64,000 nucleotides of DNA from Hetaerina americana (GCA_022747635.1 JAKTNV010000018.1:5393813-5457812); one strand, 5' to 3'; positions 25,836 to 36,279 are shown, numbered from the stretch's first letter. Translations and numbers: made by a program. The notes: generated from the sequence alone by a model not told the origin.

Positions 25836-27270
25836 ACTCTATGGATACGGGAGTAGAAGAGGATGCTATAATAGTCGACCTGTCAAAAGCCTTTCGCAAA
25901 GTTGACCACGATCGCTTAATGCTTAAGATGGGCCAATTGCCACTACACACAGATGGAAGAGTAATCTCTTGAGTCAAAAATTTCATGGAAGGTCGAACAC
26001 AAAGGGTCAAATTAGGAGAATTGTATTCTGAAACAATAAGGGTAGCATCGGGAGTCTCACAAGGAAGCGTACTTGGCCCGCTCTGGTTTTTAATCTACAT
26101 AAATGATCTCCCAGTAAATATTAATTCTCAGATAAGACTTTTAGCAGACGACTGTCTTATCTACAGGAAAGTGGAAAATGACAGAGACCGTGACACACTT
26201 TAAAGGGACATTGATAAAATGGTGTATTGGATGACGAAAAATGGGATGGATATTAATGTTAGCAAATGCAAATCCATCACTTTTAGTAACAAGGTAAATG
26301 GAAACAATAGGGAATATAAATTCTCAGAAAATGTCATTCCTAGAAGTGATACTGTCAAATACCTAGGTGTATATTTAACTAAGGACTTAGGGTGGGGGCA
26401 CAATGTGGAGTACATCTTTAAGAAAGCTTTCAAAACTCTTCATTGGGTAATGAGAAACCTCAAAGGGAGCGTTAGAGCAACCAAGTAGAAGGCGTATAAG
26501 ACCCTAGTAAGACCAATTTTGGAGTACGCTTCTCTTGTATGGGACCCTCATGAATAAGGTAATATCAAGAAACTGGAAAAGGTGCAAAGAAAGGCTGCCC
26601 GATATGTACTGGGGAAGCATAGGAGGATGGAGAGTGAGTCTGACATGCTAGAAACGCTGGGCTGGGGACCTCTACAAACTAGAAGGAAAGTAAGCAGACT
26701 TTGTGGAATGTTCCGAATTCTGAAGGGAGAGAAAGCTTGGGCAGATCTAAGGAAAGTGGCGGGGAACCCAAATTTTATAGGCAGAAGTGATCACAAATTT
26801 AAGGCAAAATGCCGGGCACAAAGAACGAATTAAAAAAATTTTCTTTTCTAAATAAAACAATTTTTGATTGGAACACCTTACCTGCAAAAATATTCGAGCC
26901 CTTTCCTAACAGAGTGTATACTTTTAAGAATAGATGTAAGGTATATATGTAATAATTTGATTGATGTGTGGTGTAATGTATTATATGTAATAGCTTAATT
27001 TTATTTTTAATTTATCTTTTTTTTCTTGTTGATATATTGGTGTTGTTGGGATGGGGATTTTCTTGTTTTGTGAAAGAGATTTGTGTTTGGAAGTTTCCTT
27101 TAAGTGTACTTTTGTTTTACTGACTGATTGTATCTCTTGTGATTACTTGGGACTTGTGTGCCACCTGACACTGTCTATCAGCACAATGTGGATTTTTAAC
27201 AATAATATGATGTACTTTGATGAATTATGAGGCATTTTAGCAATACATGAAATAAATCTATTTTCCGAAA
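25836..27270 (+). pseudogene. CR1-like LINE, family 2c, 5'-truncated, directly behind family 2a
   Basis: It begins inside RT with AIIVDLSKAFRKVDHDRL, then VASGVSQGSVLGPLWFLIYI, IRLLADDCLIYRK (catalytic ADD), TVKYLGVYLTKDLGW and the C-terminal KVQRKAARYVLGKHRRMESE. Stops at 25971, 26201 and 26486 and a frameshift break the frame. It starts immediately after the TAGATG tail of family 2a, giving a head-to-tail LINE pair. The 3' UTR runs to about 27270 (GAAATAAATCTATT). Confidence 0.8.
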
Positions 27271-27299
27271 ATTTTCCCGATGCCTTTTATGCAAACCAT

Positions 27300-27560
27300 G
27301 TAGTTTCCTTCCCCTTTTCTTATGACGCCAACCAAAGCTGTTCGGTCGAATTCTTCCATCCTAATTCTTCCCTAATAAATGCTACGAATTAGTCCATTAG
27401 TTTACTCTTCCTTTCCCATTTTCCTAAAGTCTTTGAATTACAGAGGATTTCTGTAAAAATTGTATCTTTTTCCGCAGACTTCTTCGATTGACTTCAAAAA
27501 TGTTTTTTTAATGTAGCTGTGAAGTATTCCTGGTCCTGCGCTATCCTTATTGACATAAAT
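27300..27560 (-). pseudogene. Diverged RTE-like LINE fragment
   Basis: CTAATAAATGCTACGAATTA...CTTCCTTTCCCATTTTCCTAA and ATTCCTGGTCCTGCGCTATC parallel 9020-9180 of RTE copy B in order and spacing, but with many substitutions. It is an older or sister-family copy. Confidence 0.5.
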
Positions 27561-28424
27561 TCCACCCCCATTATTACAGGATATTATATTATAAAATCAC
27601 GATTTTACGCTCGAGTGATAGGGACATTCATGGATTCGGAATAGGCTCTCTTGGAAAGTTGACAAATTGCTGACGCGAGCGTGATATTATTTTACCTAAT
27701 TGTCTTCAATTTAACTTTGAAGACATTCTTTGAGTTCTCCGGGGCGTTCCACATTCCCAAAACAAGTTTATTTCTTTGAACAAATATTGGCAATGAGGAT
27801 ATATAACTATTGACTGTTGTTGTCATAATTAGCGAGGAACTATTGACAGTATCACTTTGATATTAACACATAATTTTGTCCTGCCTTGAGCCGAAAAAAA
27901 GGAAAATACCATGAAAAAATGCTGATGCTCATCCATCATTAGTTTTAAAATCACCAACAAGCACACAAAAACCAACAATTAACTATTATGCGAACGAGAA
28001 ATAAAGTTCAACATTCCGTCGTCAAATTCTACACACGAGAAACCTTCAATTTCATAGCTATCCTTTTTTTTCTCGGAAATCAGAATGAAATGAAAAATTA
28101 TAGTTAGTCATGCGAGCACTGTTTATTCGAACAAAACATAGATGTCCCCGTATGTAGATGTACCGTATGGCATTAATGGTTCGCAAAGCTGCCCTTATAG
28201 CGTGAGGTGTTTCCAGAAATTAAAATAGGCGTCGCTTAGCGACAAGAATGACCTGTAATCTACATTTCGTCTACAATCGCTTGGTCTAAACAATAATCGG
28301 AATTCATTGTCAGTTAAGTGAGAGACTTGCGCTGCTATGGATGTGTGTTGCAAAATCTGTATTCGCCTGGGCGTGATTGGTGAAAAAAGAAGGCCGAATT
28401 AGGTCGTAGTTTTTTAAAAGTATT
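27561..28424. other. No gene recognised
   Basis: AT-rich sequence with no coherent frame or repeat end. Confidence 0.5.
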
Positions 28425-28480
28425 TTGGAACCCTGCAAGCCACCGCTAGGGTGTGCGACATGGGTTAAATAAACATCTGA
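28425..28480 (-). repeat. LINE family 2b 3' terminus only
   Basis: GGAACCCTGCAAGCCACCGC...TAGGGTGTGCGAC is the shared 3' end block; the adjoining sequence does not continue the element clearly. Confidence 0.6.
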
Positions 28481-28671
28481 ATACAAAAAGCAAACCTCGG
28501 GGCTACGGATCAGTCGGTTTATTAAGTGGGCAAAAGAGACCTTCAAGAGAATCCTCGGCGACCATGGAATAACGTCGTTGATGTCATGAGCATAACTGAA
28601 AGTCTAGCGGGAAATTATGTCAAGAGGCAAAGAAAGTATAAACTCACTGTTATGAGTTTGTGACAGAAATA

Positions 28672-29110
28672 TTCATCTACATTTGCATCTACATAATACC
28701 TCGCAAGCCGTCGCAGGGGTGTGTGGTCGGGGGGTGTTAGGTCACCAACCGTAAAAAGGAACAATACCACATGCAAAACAACAACGTGGACAATTACACC
28801 CACAGCAGCGCAAACACTCATGCAAAAATCCCTCCATCCAACACTCATGTAAACACATATACCATAGACCAAAAACCAACTGCACCCCAGAATGCAGCAC
28901 GAAAGGCATCCAATAACACGCAAGCCAGGACACAACAAGCAAGAAGGCGAAACTCCACCACCACATGAGCATGAAACAGAAAACGCTCTCCACCCCAAAG
29001 ACACTGTGAAAGGTAGGGAATGCGACCCGACGTTGCAGGTAGCGGGAGGGTCCCCCCCCCCCGCGGAGAGGGGCGAGGGATTGAAGAGGAGACTTAATAA
29101 CAAATGATGA
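28672..29110 (-). repeat. LINE family 2a 3' UTR copy
   Basis: Reading the minus strand, it ends GGTGACCTAACACCCCCCGA...GACGGCTTGCGAGGTATTAT and then a TAGATGCAAATGTAGATG tail, as in family 2a at 25835. The long unrelated-looking frames on both strands (28615-29103) are 3' UTR, not genes. Confidence 0.7.
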
Positions 29111-30640
29111 TTATGGACAAAATATTATGATACCTTTGAATTTTAACGGACTTTGGGCACACATTTCAACAAAAATGCGAAGAAAAAATTTCAGGCCTTT
29201 ATTAGTAAGTTAAGCATACAATCACTTTGACCTAAAAAATGTTTCTCTCGACGGGAATGGGGTCAAGCAAGCACCCAGCCAAGGGGCTGGCGGGGAACTT
29301 TCTCTCGTCGAAAGTTGTTTTTCACGGGGAATTCGGGTATTCCCCTCGTATTTTCTAGAAAATAGAAATATAGTATGTACATCGAGTATTTCCAAGGTAG
29401 TATAAATGCTGTCATGCAGGTTGGCGGTATTGCAAGTTTTGACAAAAACTGAGGGCCATGTAATCAATCATACTTAAAAAGGTAATCTTAAAAACGAAAT
29501 ATAAGATAAATTCACGACAAAATTGCATCCTTTTACTCTGTAAGGGCTTCAATTCAGAGATAGTTTGCAATTAGCGGGTAGTTAATATCGAGTTAATTAC
29601 CTTGAAGTTGCTCCATTAACAAAAGAAAATATAGAGAATTTCCGGTTTTCCAGGAACCTTGGAAAGACGCGTGTATACTTAAGCTTGTAGATAATAAAAA
29701 AAATATTAAGAAGGAGGAAGGAGTAGTTATGATATCCTTTGAGATTGAAAACTTGTTGGATGCGGATTTTTGTGACTTGAAGCTTTTTTCTCCTAGAGTT
29801 TGCTCCTAACTTCCCCCAAAAGTAGAGCGCATCAGGTGATTTTACGGAAACAATGGAAAATCGGTAAAAAATTGTTTTCAGAAGACGGTGACAACATTAT
29901 TAGGGGAGTTAGGCGTCAGGATTTTAAATCTTTGGGAGCCTACGAAGCCCAAAGGATGCATCCACTACTTTAAAGCGCAGTGAGTACTTTCAGTGAGTGC
30001 AACGCTCTACTTCAGGACTACCGCGACCAACTGCATTCATATAGTATTGCAAAAATCTACAACAAATGAAGATATTCTTTATATATCGTAACGTAACCCA
30101 CGAAAATAACCAAAATAACTGTTTAGTTTCCAGTGGTTTTTATAAAGGCCTGTAGTTTATAGGAAATATACGTGTTGTACCTTTCCAAACAAAACTAATT
30201 GCATGTTTGTAAAAGCGTTACGTGGATAGATAACATCACTACGCAGAGTATGGAATCCGAATGTCAGTTTGATATGTTAGGGCAGAGTTCACGTAAGCAA
30301 AACGACCTTCGTTGTTCAAACATCAGAGCAGGTGGGGGGAGGGCAGTTCCTAACCCTGTACCGTCTGTGGTTTCCCTTGAAGTTGTATTTTCTGAAAAAT
30401 CCTGTAGACCAAGCATGATAAAGGTCAGTGGAATAAGAGTACGTTATTTGACCAAGGTACCTAAAGGTATTCGGATCGATTCTTCACAATTTCAAAAGTT
30501 TTCTTTTTCTTTTCATTATTTTTACCTTTTTTCTGGATACCCTATTCACGTTTTACTTAAAATGACTTGTCGATTGCTTGTTTGAACATTATTTTTCTGC
30601 TACAATTTATTTACATTATATCAAGACGAATTTCCAATAC
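29111..30640. other. No gene recognised; SINE-like scraps
   Basis: A minus-strand tRNA-like head remnant lies at about 29995-30035 (GGTCGCGGTAGTCCTGAAGT, then AGAGCG). A segment at 30325-30415 (GGGGGAGGGCAGTTCCTAAC...GTGGTTTCC) resembles 47600-47660 in SINE family 2. Otherwise the stretch is AT-rich non-coding. Confidence 0.45.
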
Positions 30641-31228
30641 TATTAAAGAGGCATTAAGGGAAGAACTGGAGGTAGAAATAAAAGTCGGTGGGGAAATCGT
30701 AAATTGAGACAGGTTTGTTGATGATCAAGCTTTAGTTTGTCAGTCAGCCAAGGGGTTGAAAGCATTACTGAGCGAATTGAAAATTCAGTGTGACGGGCTT
30801 AGGATGAGGATAAATATTAATAGAACAAAGGTATTGCGATTTTCTAGAAAGAAAAAGGTAAATAAATAAACATTAAAATAGGAGGGCAAAAACTAGAGCA
30901 GATAGAACAGTCTACAAGTGAGGAAGTACTTGGAATATTGGGCGAGGAGAGGGGTTTGTAGGGAGAAACCCTAAGAAGGTAAGAAAAATGGATGAAGTGT
31001 TTATTAATCGGCAGTGGGATGTTGAAGAATATAATAGAGGAGAGAATGTTACGTAAACGAGGAAAGAACAAGAATTAGATAAGGATTTGGGCAGGATGAA
31101 GGGAGGAAGGAAGTATATAGAGATGAAGAGGGACTAGTTGCATAGTGGGATGCTCTTTTGTGTTTTGGTAGGAGACATTTATTTGGTATGTGTGTCCGTC
31201 TAAAAACCTACCTTAACCGGTAGATTAC
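30641..31228 (+). pseudogene. RTE LINE copy E, plus-strand 3' fragment
   Basis: This is the plus-strand counterpart of the RT/C-terminal region (TTTGTTGATGATCAAGCTTT encodes the FVDDQ catalytic block). It then has a deletion, C-terminal scraps, and the family 3' end CCTACCTTAACCGGTAGATTAC at 31207-31228. It is the only RTE copy in this orientation here. Confidence 0.8.
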
Positions 31229-31300
31229 GTATAATGATTACGGTAGCTGCAACAAGTGGTTTCTGTATTGTTTTAAAAGCCTGGATAACACACGTAAATA

Positions 31301-32622
31301 CTACCTTGATCAAAAAGTTCCCGGAATAACCACCGTGTGGCGCTCCCATCGTTCCGATTTGAGTTCTGTTTTTTTTGTTAAATTGGTACATCTGTTGTTG
31401 ATATTCCCTTTAAATCTTAGTGTCATACTTTGACATTTGCAAAAGTTACGTAGCCAAGAGTACATCTATCTCTGTGTGTTTTGGCGATTTTTTACAATTT
31501 CAGAAATGGATTTAAATTTGCAACAACGAACTTGTATTAAATTTTGCGTAAAAAACGGATTTAGTGGCGCACGGACGTTGGAAATGTTGGAAAAGTGTTT
31601 CGGCAACGATTCTCTAAAAAAAACGGTCGTTTACCAGTGGCACGAGCGGTTCAGAAGTGGTCGTGAGTCAATCGAAGATGATGAACGCAGTAGCAGACCA
31701 TCGACATCGAAAGTCGGTGAAAAAAATTATAAAGTAAAAGAAATGTTGGTCAATAACCGCAAATTAACCATCAGAGAAATAGCGGAGGACTTGAACATTG
31801 CCTATGGATCCGCCCAAGACATTGTGGTTAATGATTTGGGTTTCCGTCGTGTAGCATGCCAAAAGACCTCAATTTCATGCAAAAAAGAGACCGTGTTGAC
31901 GTCGCAAAAGACATGATTTGCGAGGCTGAATCCGATCCCACATTCATCAAAAGGATCATTACTGGAGACGAGACGTGGGTTTATGAGTACGACACGCAAT
32001 CCAGACATCAGGCAAGTGAATGGCGTTCACCAAATGAGCCGAGACCAAAAAAACCACGTCGTTTTCAGTCAAAAAAGAAGGCAATGCTGACGGTTTTCAT
32101 GGATTACAACGGTGTAGTGCATCATGAATTTTTGCCAGAAGGCCAGACAGTAAACAAAGAGTATTATTTGGGCGTTATGAGACGTTTGCGTGAAGCAATT
32201 CGCCGAAAGAGACCAGAAATGTGGGCAGAAAACTCGTGGATTTTGCACCATGATAACGCACCGTCGCACAGTGCTATCATTATTCGTAATTTTTTGACGA
32301 AAAATGCAACAAATACCATCCAACAGCCACCGAATTCACCTGATTTGGCTCCCTGTGACTTCTTTCTGTTCAATCGAGTTAAAAAACCATTACGGGGAAC
32401 GCGTTTTAGCAGCCGAGAGGAAGTAATGGAAAAATCGCAGGAAGCACTGATGGACATACCGAAAACCGAATATAAAAAATGTTTCGAGGATTGGATCAAG
32501 CGCTGGCATAAGTGTGTTGCAGTCGATGGGGATTACTTTGAAGGAGACAATATCGATTTAGATGAATAAACTTGTATTTTTAATTTTCTGAATAAATTCC
32601 GGGAAAGTTTTGATCAAGGTAG
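31301..32622 (+). mobile_element. Full-length mariner, frameshifted copy (1322 bp)
   Basis: Termini CTACCTTGATCAAAAAGTTC and its near-complement bound the element; TA target duplications are at 31299-31300 and 32623-32624. It is almost identical to 46170-47500. Net length difference is 9 bp: a 10-bp deletion in the gene and one extra T in the leader. Confidence 0.95.
31506..32569 (+). pseudogene. Mariner transposase (DD34D), inactivated by a 10-bp deletion
   Basis: The start ATG at 31506 corresponds to the intact copy. The N-terminal DNA-binding half is open to about 31855. There 10 bp (GCAAAGTTGG in the intact copy) are missing and the frame shifts, so translation would end at 31916. The catalytic half continues in the other frame to 32569: TGDETWVYEYD, LHHDNAPSHSA and SPDLAPCDFFLF, with 34 residues between the last two aspartates. 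Only a few substitutions separate it from the 46374-47447 gene, so the lesion is recent. Confidence 0.93.
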
Positions 32623-33181
32623 TATTTTCCTTGGAAATATATCACTCGTGCGATTTCCTGAGGAGGGCACTCTGAGAAACCAAAGCTCAAGAATCTAACG
32701 CATTTAAATGCCGAACTAAAATTATCCACATAAGTACGAAGTCTTTCCAATAAATACGCGAACTGAGTCCACGAAAACATTATTTTGAAAAATTTAGTCT
32801 CTATCGATTTTGTCCCATGTTCGAAGTACTCTCCATTCGCATGGCTATGCCTTCTTATTCCATCATCTTCTTTCCCACTGTTTATTAAAGCACCCTTGGG
32901 AAGTCCTCTTGGCAGCAGTTAGGCTTTATAGTTTTCTCGTAGTTTCTTGCTTTATTGTGTCTTCCACATCTTCCCAATGTGATGTCCACTCATCACATTT
33001 TTGCATTTTGGGGGAATAGGAAAAAGTCTTAGGGGGCTATATCTGGCGAATAAGGAGGATGATTAAGGATCAAGCTGATTGAATTTTTTGAATGAAATTG
33101 CGAACAATCAATTCTGAATCTTCAGGTGCATTGTCATGGTGAAGGATCCATCCATCGCCTTGAGTCAAATTTGGTCACATA

Positions 33182-33294
33182 CAGGGTTCGTCCGGAAACT
33201 GAGCTCCGTGTACTGTGTCAGAGCGGTGCTGGGCGCGCCTGGAGCGGCGCGCCCAGCCCAAAAGTCAGTACACTTATTTTCCGGACGAACCCTG
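33182..33294. mobile_element. 113-bp mariner-derived MITE with intact ends
   Basis: It has the same ends as 34012-34940 (CAGGGTTCGTCCGGAAA... and its complement). TA duplications are at 33180-33181 and 33295-33296. Nearly all internal sequence is gone. A 12-bp-arm hairpin (33228-33257) replaces part of the parental subterminal sequence. Confidence 0.93.
33228..33257. repeat. Hairpin inside the MITE (12-bp arms, 6-nt loop)
   Basis: GCTGGGCGCGCC and GGCGCGCCCAGC are exact complements around TGGAGC. The parental elements read GGAGCGGCGGGAAAAAATCA here, so the right arm is an inverted copy of the left one. Confidence 0.88.
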
Positions 33295-33324
33295 TACGAC
33301 GCTCGAGATCTCTCGAGCGTCGTA
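33295..33324. repeat. Hairpin directly beside the MITE (14-bp arms, 2-nt loop)
   Basis: TACGACGCTCGAGA and TCTCGAGCGTCGTA flank TC. The first TA is the target duplication of the MITE. Confidence 0.85.
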
Positions 33325-33598
33325 TGCGACCAAATCAAAACGAAATCTCGAGAACGCTGGCGAACTGTTAGGTAGGTCTCAGCATTAATTGTTGTCCTTA
33401 AGAAAGAAATTCATGATGAAAATTACCTTCAACAGCATAGAAAATCAGGAGCATGACTTTGATTTTAAATCGGCTTTGTTTATTGATTTTTTGGTTTGAT
33501 TAAATCCACTTGGAAACGATTGTTTTCTTCAGAGCACTATCACCGTAAACAACCATCAACAACAATTTTTTGATACCTTTTACCAAACGCACTTCACC

Positions 33599-33644
33599 AG
33601 CAACCAATCAACGTCAAGTTTTTACTTGACGTTGATTGGTTGCT
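33599..33644. repeat. Hairpin (21-bp perfect arms, TTTT loop)
   Basis: AGCAACCAATCAACGTCAAG plus T is followed by TTTT and the exact reverse complement. No transposon end is recognisable at its borders. Confidence 0.9.
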
Positions 33645-33708
33645 CTGTAATTTCGTCAATTTCTATTTCCGATAAACAGTAAAAACAAGGACAACAGAAA
33701 CTAACATA

Positions 33709-33840
33709 ACTGGCACCATACTCACAGCTCGACGATCCGCCAAGCACAGACGGCTCATTGGGTCTCAGGCAACTAGCGCCACTAGTGGGGGGGGGCTATA
33801 GTCAGCGTCACGGCCGCCATTTGTCACCAGTCCGCTTATT
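33709..33840. repeat. Unknown repeat R1, copy 2
   Basis: CTGGCACCATACTCACAGCT through GTCACCAGTCCGC aligns with 41785-41940 and, in its second half, 13301-13391. The palindromic core here is CTAGCGCCACTAG (one mismatch). Confidence 0.8.
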
Positions 33841-34011
33841 TATTTTTTATTGTAATATGGATTTTCTGGTTTTTAGAATTTTTTTCCATGTTATCTTGTA
33901 ACCATGAGTATTTTATTATTTTTAGTTTTAATTACCCAGAGTCACATTTAGCCGTTGAAGCAATATCTTTCCCCCTTAAATGGAATGGGGATTAATCTAA
34001 CTGGCTGAATA

Positions 34012-34940
34012 CAGGGTTCGTCCGGAAAATAAGTGTACTTATTTTTTCCCGCCGCTCCAGGCGCGCCCAGCACCGCTCTGACGGGCTGCGATTGGAGGGG
34101 GGTATGTTGGCAAGCGACGCTGAAAAAGGCAGTCGGCTCTGAGCTGTGGTGTAGTGAGGAGCTCTGTTAACGCGAACCTCCACGCTCGACCCACGTCACG
34201 GAACGCGATGCCGAAGTTTTTGGAGCAGCGTTATTCCATCAAATTTGCGGTAAAGCTTGGGAATTCGTCTACCGAAGCTGTCGGTATGATTGACCAGGCT
34301 AACGGGGAGTCAGACATGTCCAGAAACATGATCTTTTGGTGGCACAAGATGTTCGTGGAGGGCAGAGAAGAGGTCGACGACGAACCACGGCCTGGACGCC
34401 CATCAACGACACTCACCGACGAAAATGTGCGAAAAGTTCGCGATGTACTGAACTCTGATCGTCGTCTTAGTGTTCGGATGATAGCAGAGCAGTGTAATGT
34501 GCCAAAAACAATAGTGCACGAGATTAAAAACATCTGGCGAGCGATCAAAAACATCTGGCGGCTGCATCACGACAATGCGCCGTCTCACACCGCGCTTGTC
34601 GTGTCGGACTTCTTGGCCAAGCACGGCGTGGCAACGCTGCCGCACCCGCCCTACAGCCCGGACTTGGCACCACCGGACTTCTCTCTGTTCCCGAAGATAA
34701 AGAGGAGTTTGAAAGGAACGCGATACGGGACTTTGGACGCCGTCAAAGAGGCCGTGACGACGTGTCTTCGAGAGGTTCCCGATGATGCCTTCGCGGGAGC
34801 GTTCCAGGAATGGGAACGCCGCTGGAATAAGTATATCGACTCACAAGGGTCCTATTTTGAGGAATATTAGCTTAAGATATGTAAAAGTGTAATAAATTTT
34901 TTTCCTGAGCTCAGTACACTTATTTTCCGGACAAACCCTG
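34012..34940 (+). mobile_element. Internally deleted mariner, 929 bp, intact ends
   Basis: Ends CAGGGTTCGTCCGGAAAATA and complement; TA duplications at 34010-34011 and 34941-34942. It is the longest member here of the family that also includes 19979-20528, 33182-33294 and 56676-57216. About 350-400 bp of a usual mariner is missing from the middle. Confidence 0.93.
34154..34870 (+). CDS. In-frame truncated mariner transposase lacking the first catalytic aspartate
   Basis: The open frame has 238 codons, compared with about 345-355 for intact mariner transposases. The N-terminal half has QRYSIKFAVKLGNSSTEAVG and WWHKMFVEGREEVDDEPRPG. HTH-linker sequence RMIAEQCNVPKTIVHEI is then joined directly to the second catalytic block LHHDNAPSHTA. 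The third block is YSPDLAPPDFSLF, with 34 residues between the two aspartates. The whole first-aspartate block (TGDE region) is missing. At the junction NIWRAIKNIWR is an 18-bp direct duplication, so the deletion left an open frame. The protein could bind ends but should not cut DNA. A likely in-frame start of the ancestral gene is the later ATG in AMPKFLEQ; the listed start lies upstream. Confidence 0.85.
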   Translation: MRSSVNANLHARPTSRNAMPKFLEQRYSIKFAVKLGNSSTEAVGMIDQANGESDMSRNMIFWWHKMFVEGREEVDDEPRPGRPSTTLTDENVRKVRDVLNSDRRLSVRMIAEQCNVPKTIVHEIKNIWRAIKNIWRLHHDNAPSHTALVVSDFLAKHGVATLPHPPYSPDLAPPDFSLFPKIKRSLKGTRYGTLDAVKEAVTTCLREVPDDAFAGAFQEWERRWNKYIDSQGSYFEEY

Positions 34941-35110
34941 TATGTTCGTCACGGAAGGGTGGTAGAAGGATAGGGGGAGGGGTTCGGTGGGAAATGCCCC
35001 ACCGTATGAGCGTTCGCTTGATCTGCTTTCTGCTGTATTAGCTGCGGCCAAACGCTTTCCCTCCGACCAGAGTGTTGCACGATCCAGAGGGCGTCGCCGG
35101 TTCCCGCCAG

Positions 35111-35232
35111 AAAACCGAGACGTGCGTGATTTAGTCCCTGCAAGGCTTTCTCCGGCAAAACCGCATATGATATTGGAACAATCCCCTCTTGCACCTAAAG
35201 TGTATAATATCGCATTCCCATTTGGATCGATG
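35111..35232 (+). CDS. Possible host exon (low confidence)
   Basis: Inside a 164-codon open stretch (34987-35481) there is an acceptor-like CGGTTCCCGCCAG at 35110 and a perfect donor GTAAGT at 35233. They bound 122 bases that enter in phase 1 and leave in phase 0 (ENRDVRDLVPARLSPAKPHM...PFGSM). The sequence is GC-richer than its surroundings and matches no element I know. It could equally be an unclassified transposon. Confidence 0.25.
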
Positions 35233-35661
35233 GTAAGTAAGATTCGAGCTCTTCATCTCGCAGGTCACATCAATCTCCGCGATCAAGATTGTGTTCGATT
35301 GAACACCATGAGTTCGCCAAAGTCCTCCTTTTTGGATTCTCAGTGCCCCTTTGGTGAACTAAACATTTTAATATGGTTTCGTTCACGTGTGACTTCCTTT
35401 AATCGAAACCAGAAGCTCTTCCCCGGGATGGAATTTTCCACCACGGTTGTTGGCGTAATCTTTGAAGAACTGCAGTCTTAAAGTTTTCAAGCATGAGCCT
35501 TAAATTCTGTGTCAAAGCTCCTATAGAATTTCGTGCAGGGCCGGAAACCAACACTCGACAAAGTATTGCCCCCTGGGCTAACGGTGGATAACTTGCACGT
35601 GGTTTCCAGCCTTCAGGATACGACAAATGTGTGGTGCGGTTTGCATTCCAAAGGCTTAGAA

Positions 35662-35945
35662 GGCCTGTCCCAAAAGTAATTGGACTCAGTGGATTAAAAA
35701 ATATTGCTCCAAAAATTGATGAATTAATTCAAAAATCTTCGAAGTAGCCCCCTTGTGCGGCCACGCACCACGGTACCAGCAGGTTTTCCACGCCTCGTAC
35801 GCCATCTGGAAGCAGGGACCCGGAACTCTGCTAAGCTCTTTCGTCACGGCCTTTTGTAACGCTTCCACCGAGCCTAGGTGACGTCCTTTCAGCACGCATT
35901 TGAGGCGAGGGAAGAGGGAGAAGTGTTCTGGGGCATTTTCTTAAA
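35662..35945 (-). pseudogene. Mariner-like C-terminal relic with AAGGCCTGTCCCAAAAGT end
   Basis: The minus strand reads ENAPEHFSLFPRLKCVLKGR, then HLGSVEALQKAVTKELSRVP and MAYEAWKTCW, a transposase tail. It ends in the terminal repeat GCCTGTCCCAAAAGTAATTG at 35664. A matching left end (AAGGTCTGTCCCAAAAGTGG) with an N-terminal fragment is at 60699. Only the last third is present here. Confidence 0.65.
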
Positions 35946-36020
35946 AAATTGGATCCTCAATTACATTTTTTGTTATCTCCGGGATAACTTTATGGAATTT
36001 GCATAACAAAATGAATTGAA

Positions 36021-36277
36021 AAAAAAAAAAAAAAAGAGACGTTTCAGGCGTGATATGGTGGAATATCATGATTAATTAAAAATAGCAATTTTCCACAAAA
36101 ATAAAATTTAATGCGACCGGTTTCAATGTTACTACATCATCATCAGGTGATAGTTACTTGCCTTTAATCATATATATACTGGACTCTGAGGTTTAACTAT
36201 CACCTGATGATGATGTAGTAACATTGAAACCGGTCGCATTAAATTTTATTTTTGTGGAAAATTGCTATTTTTAATTA
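36021..36277. mobile_element. Foldback insertion with perfect 85-bp arms and 13-bp target duplication
   Basis: 36072-36156 and 36194-36278 are exact reverse complements over 85 bp, with a 37-bp spacer. The insertion starts with an A-run at 36021. It is flanked by AAAATGAATTGAA at 36008-36020 and 36278-36290, a 13-bp duplication of the target. Each arm contains CTGATGATGATG...TTGAAACCGGTC, resembling the CUGAUGA...GAAA core of hammerhead ribozymes found in terminal repeats of Penelope-like elements. It sits inside a Penelope-like relic. An inverted pair of Penelope terminal repeats is the most economical explanation; a foldback MITE is the alternative. Confidence 0.8.
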
Positions 36278-36279
36278 AA

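Larger units (their letters stand above)
33010..33760 (-). pseudogene. Older mariner transposase relic, interrupted by a 113-bp MITE
   Basis: Minus-strand pieces read KVMLLIFYAVEGNFHHEFLS (about 33470-33400) and WILHHDNAP (about 33160-33130). A degraded SPDIAP-like block follows near 33040. These are the middle and third-aspartate parts of a mariner catalytic domain. The MITE at 33182-33294 sits between them with a TA duplication. Frames are broken throughout. A 21-bp-arm hairpin (33599-33644) is also inside. Confidence 0.7.

Noticed and set aside
28615..29107. Cys/Val-rich 162-codon frame and overlapping frames
   Set aside because: They lie in the 3' UTR of LINE family 2a, whose terminus and TAGATG tail are visible at 28672.
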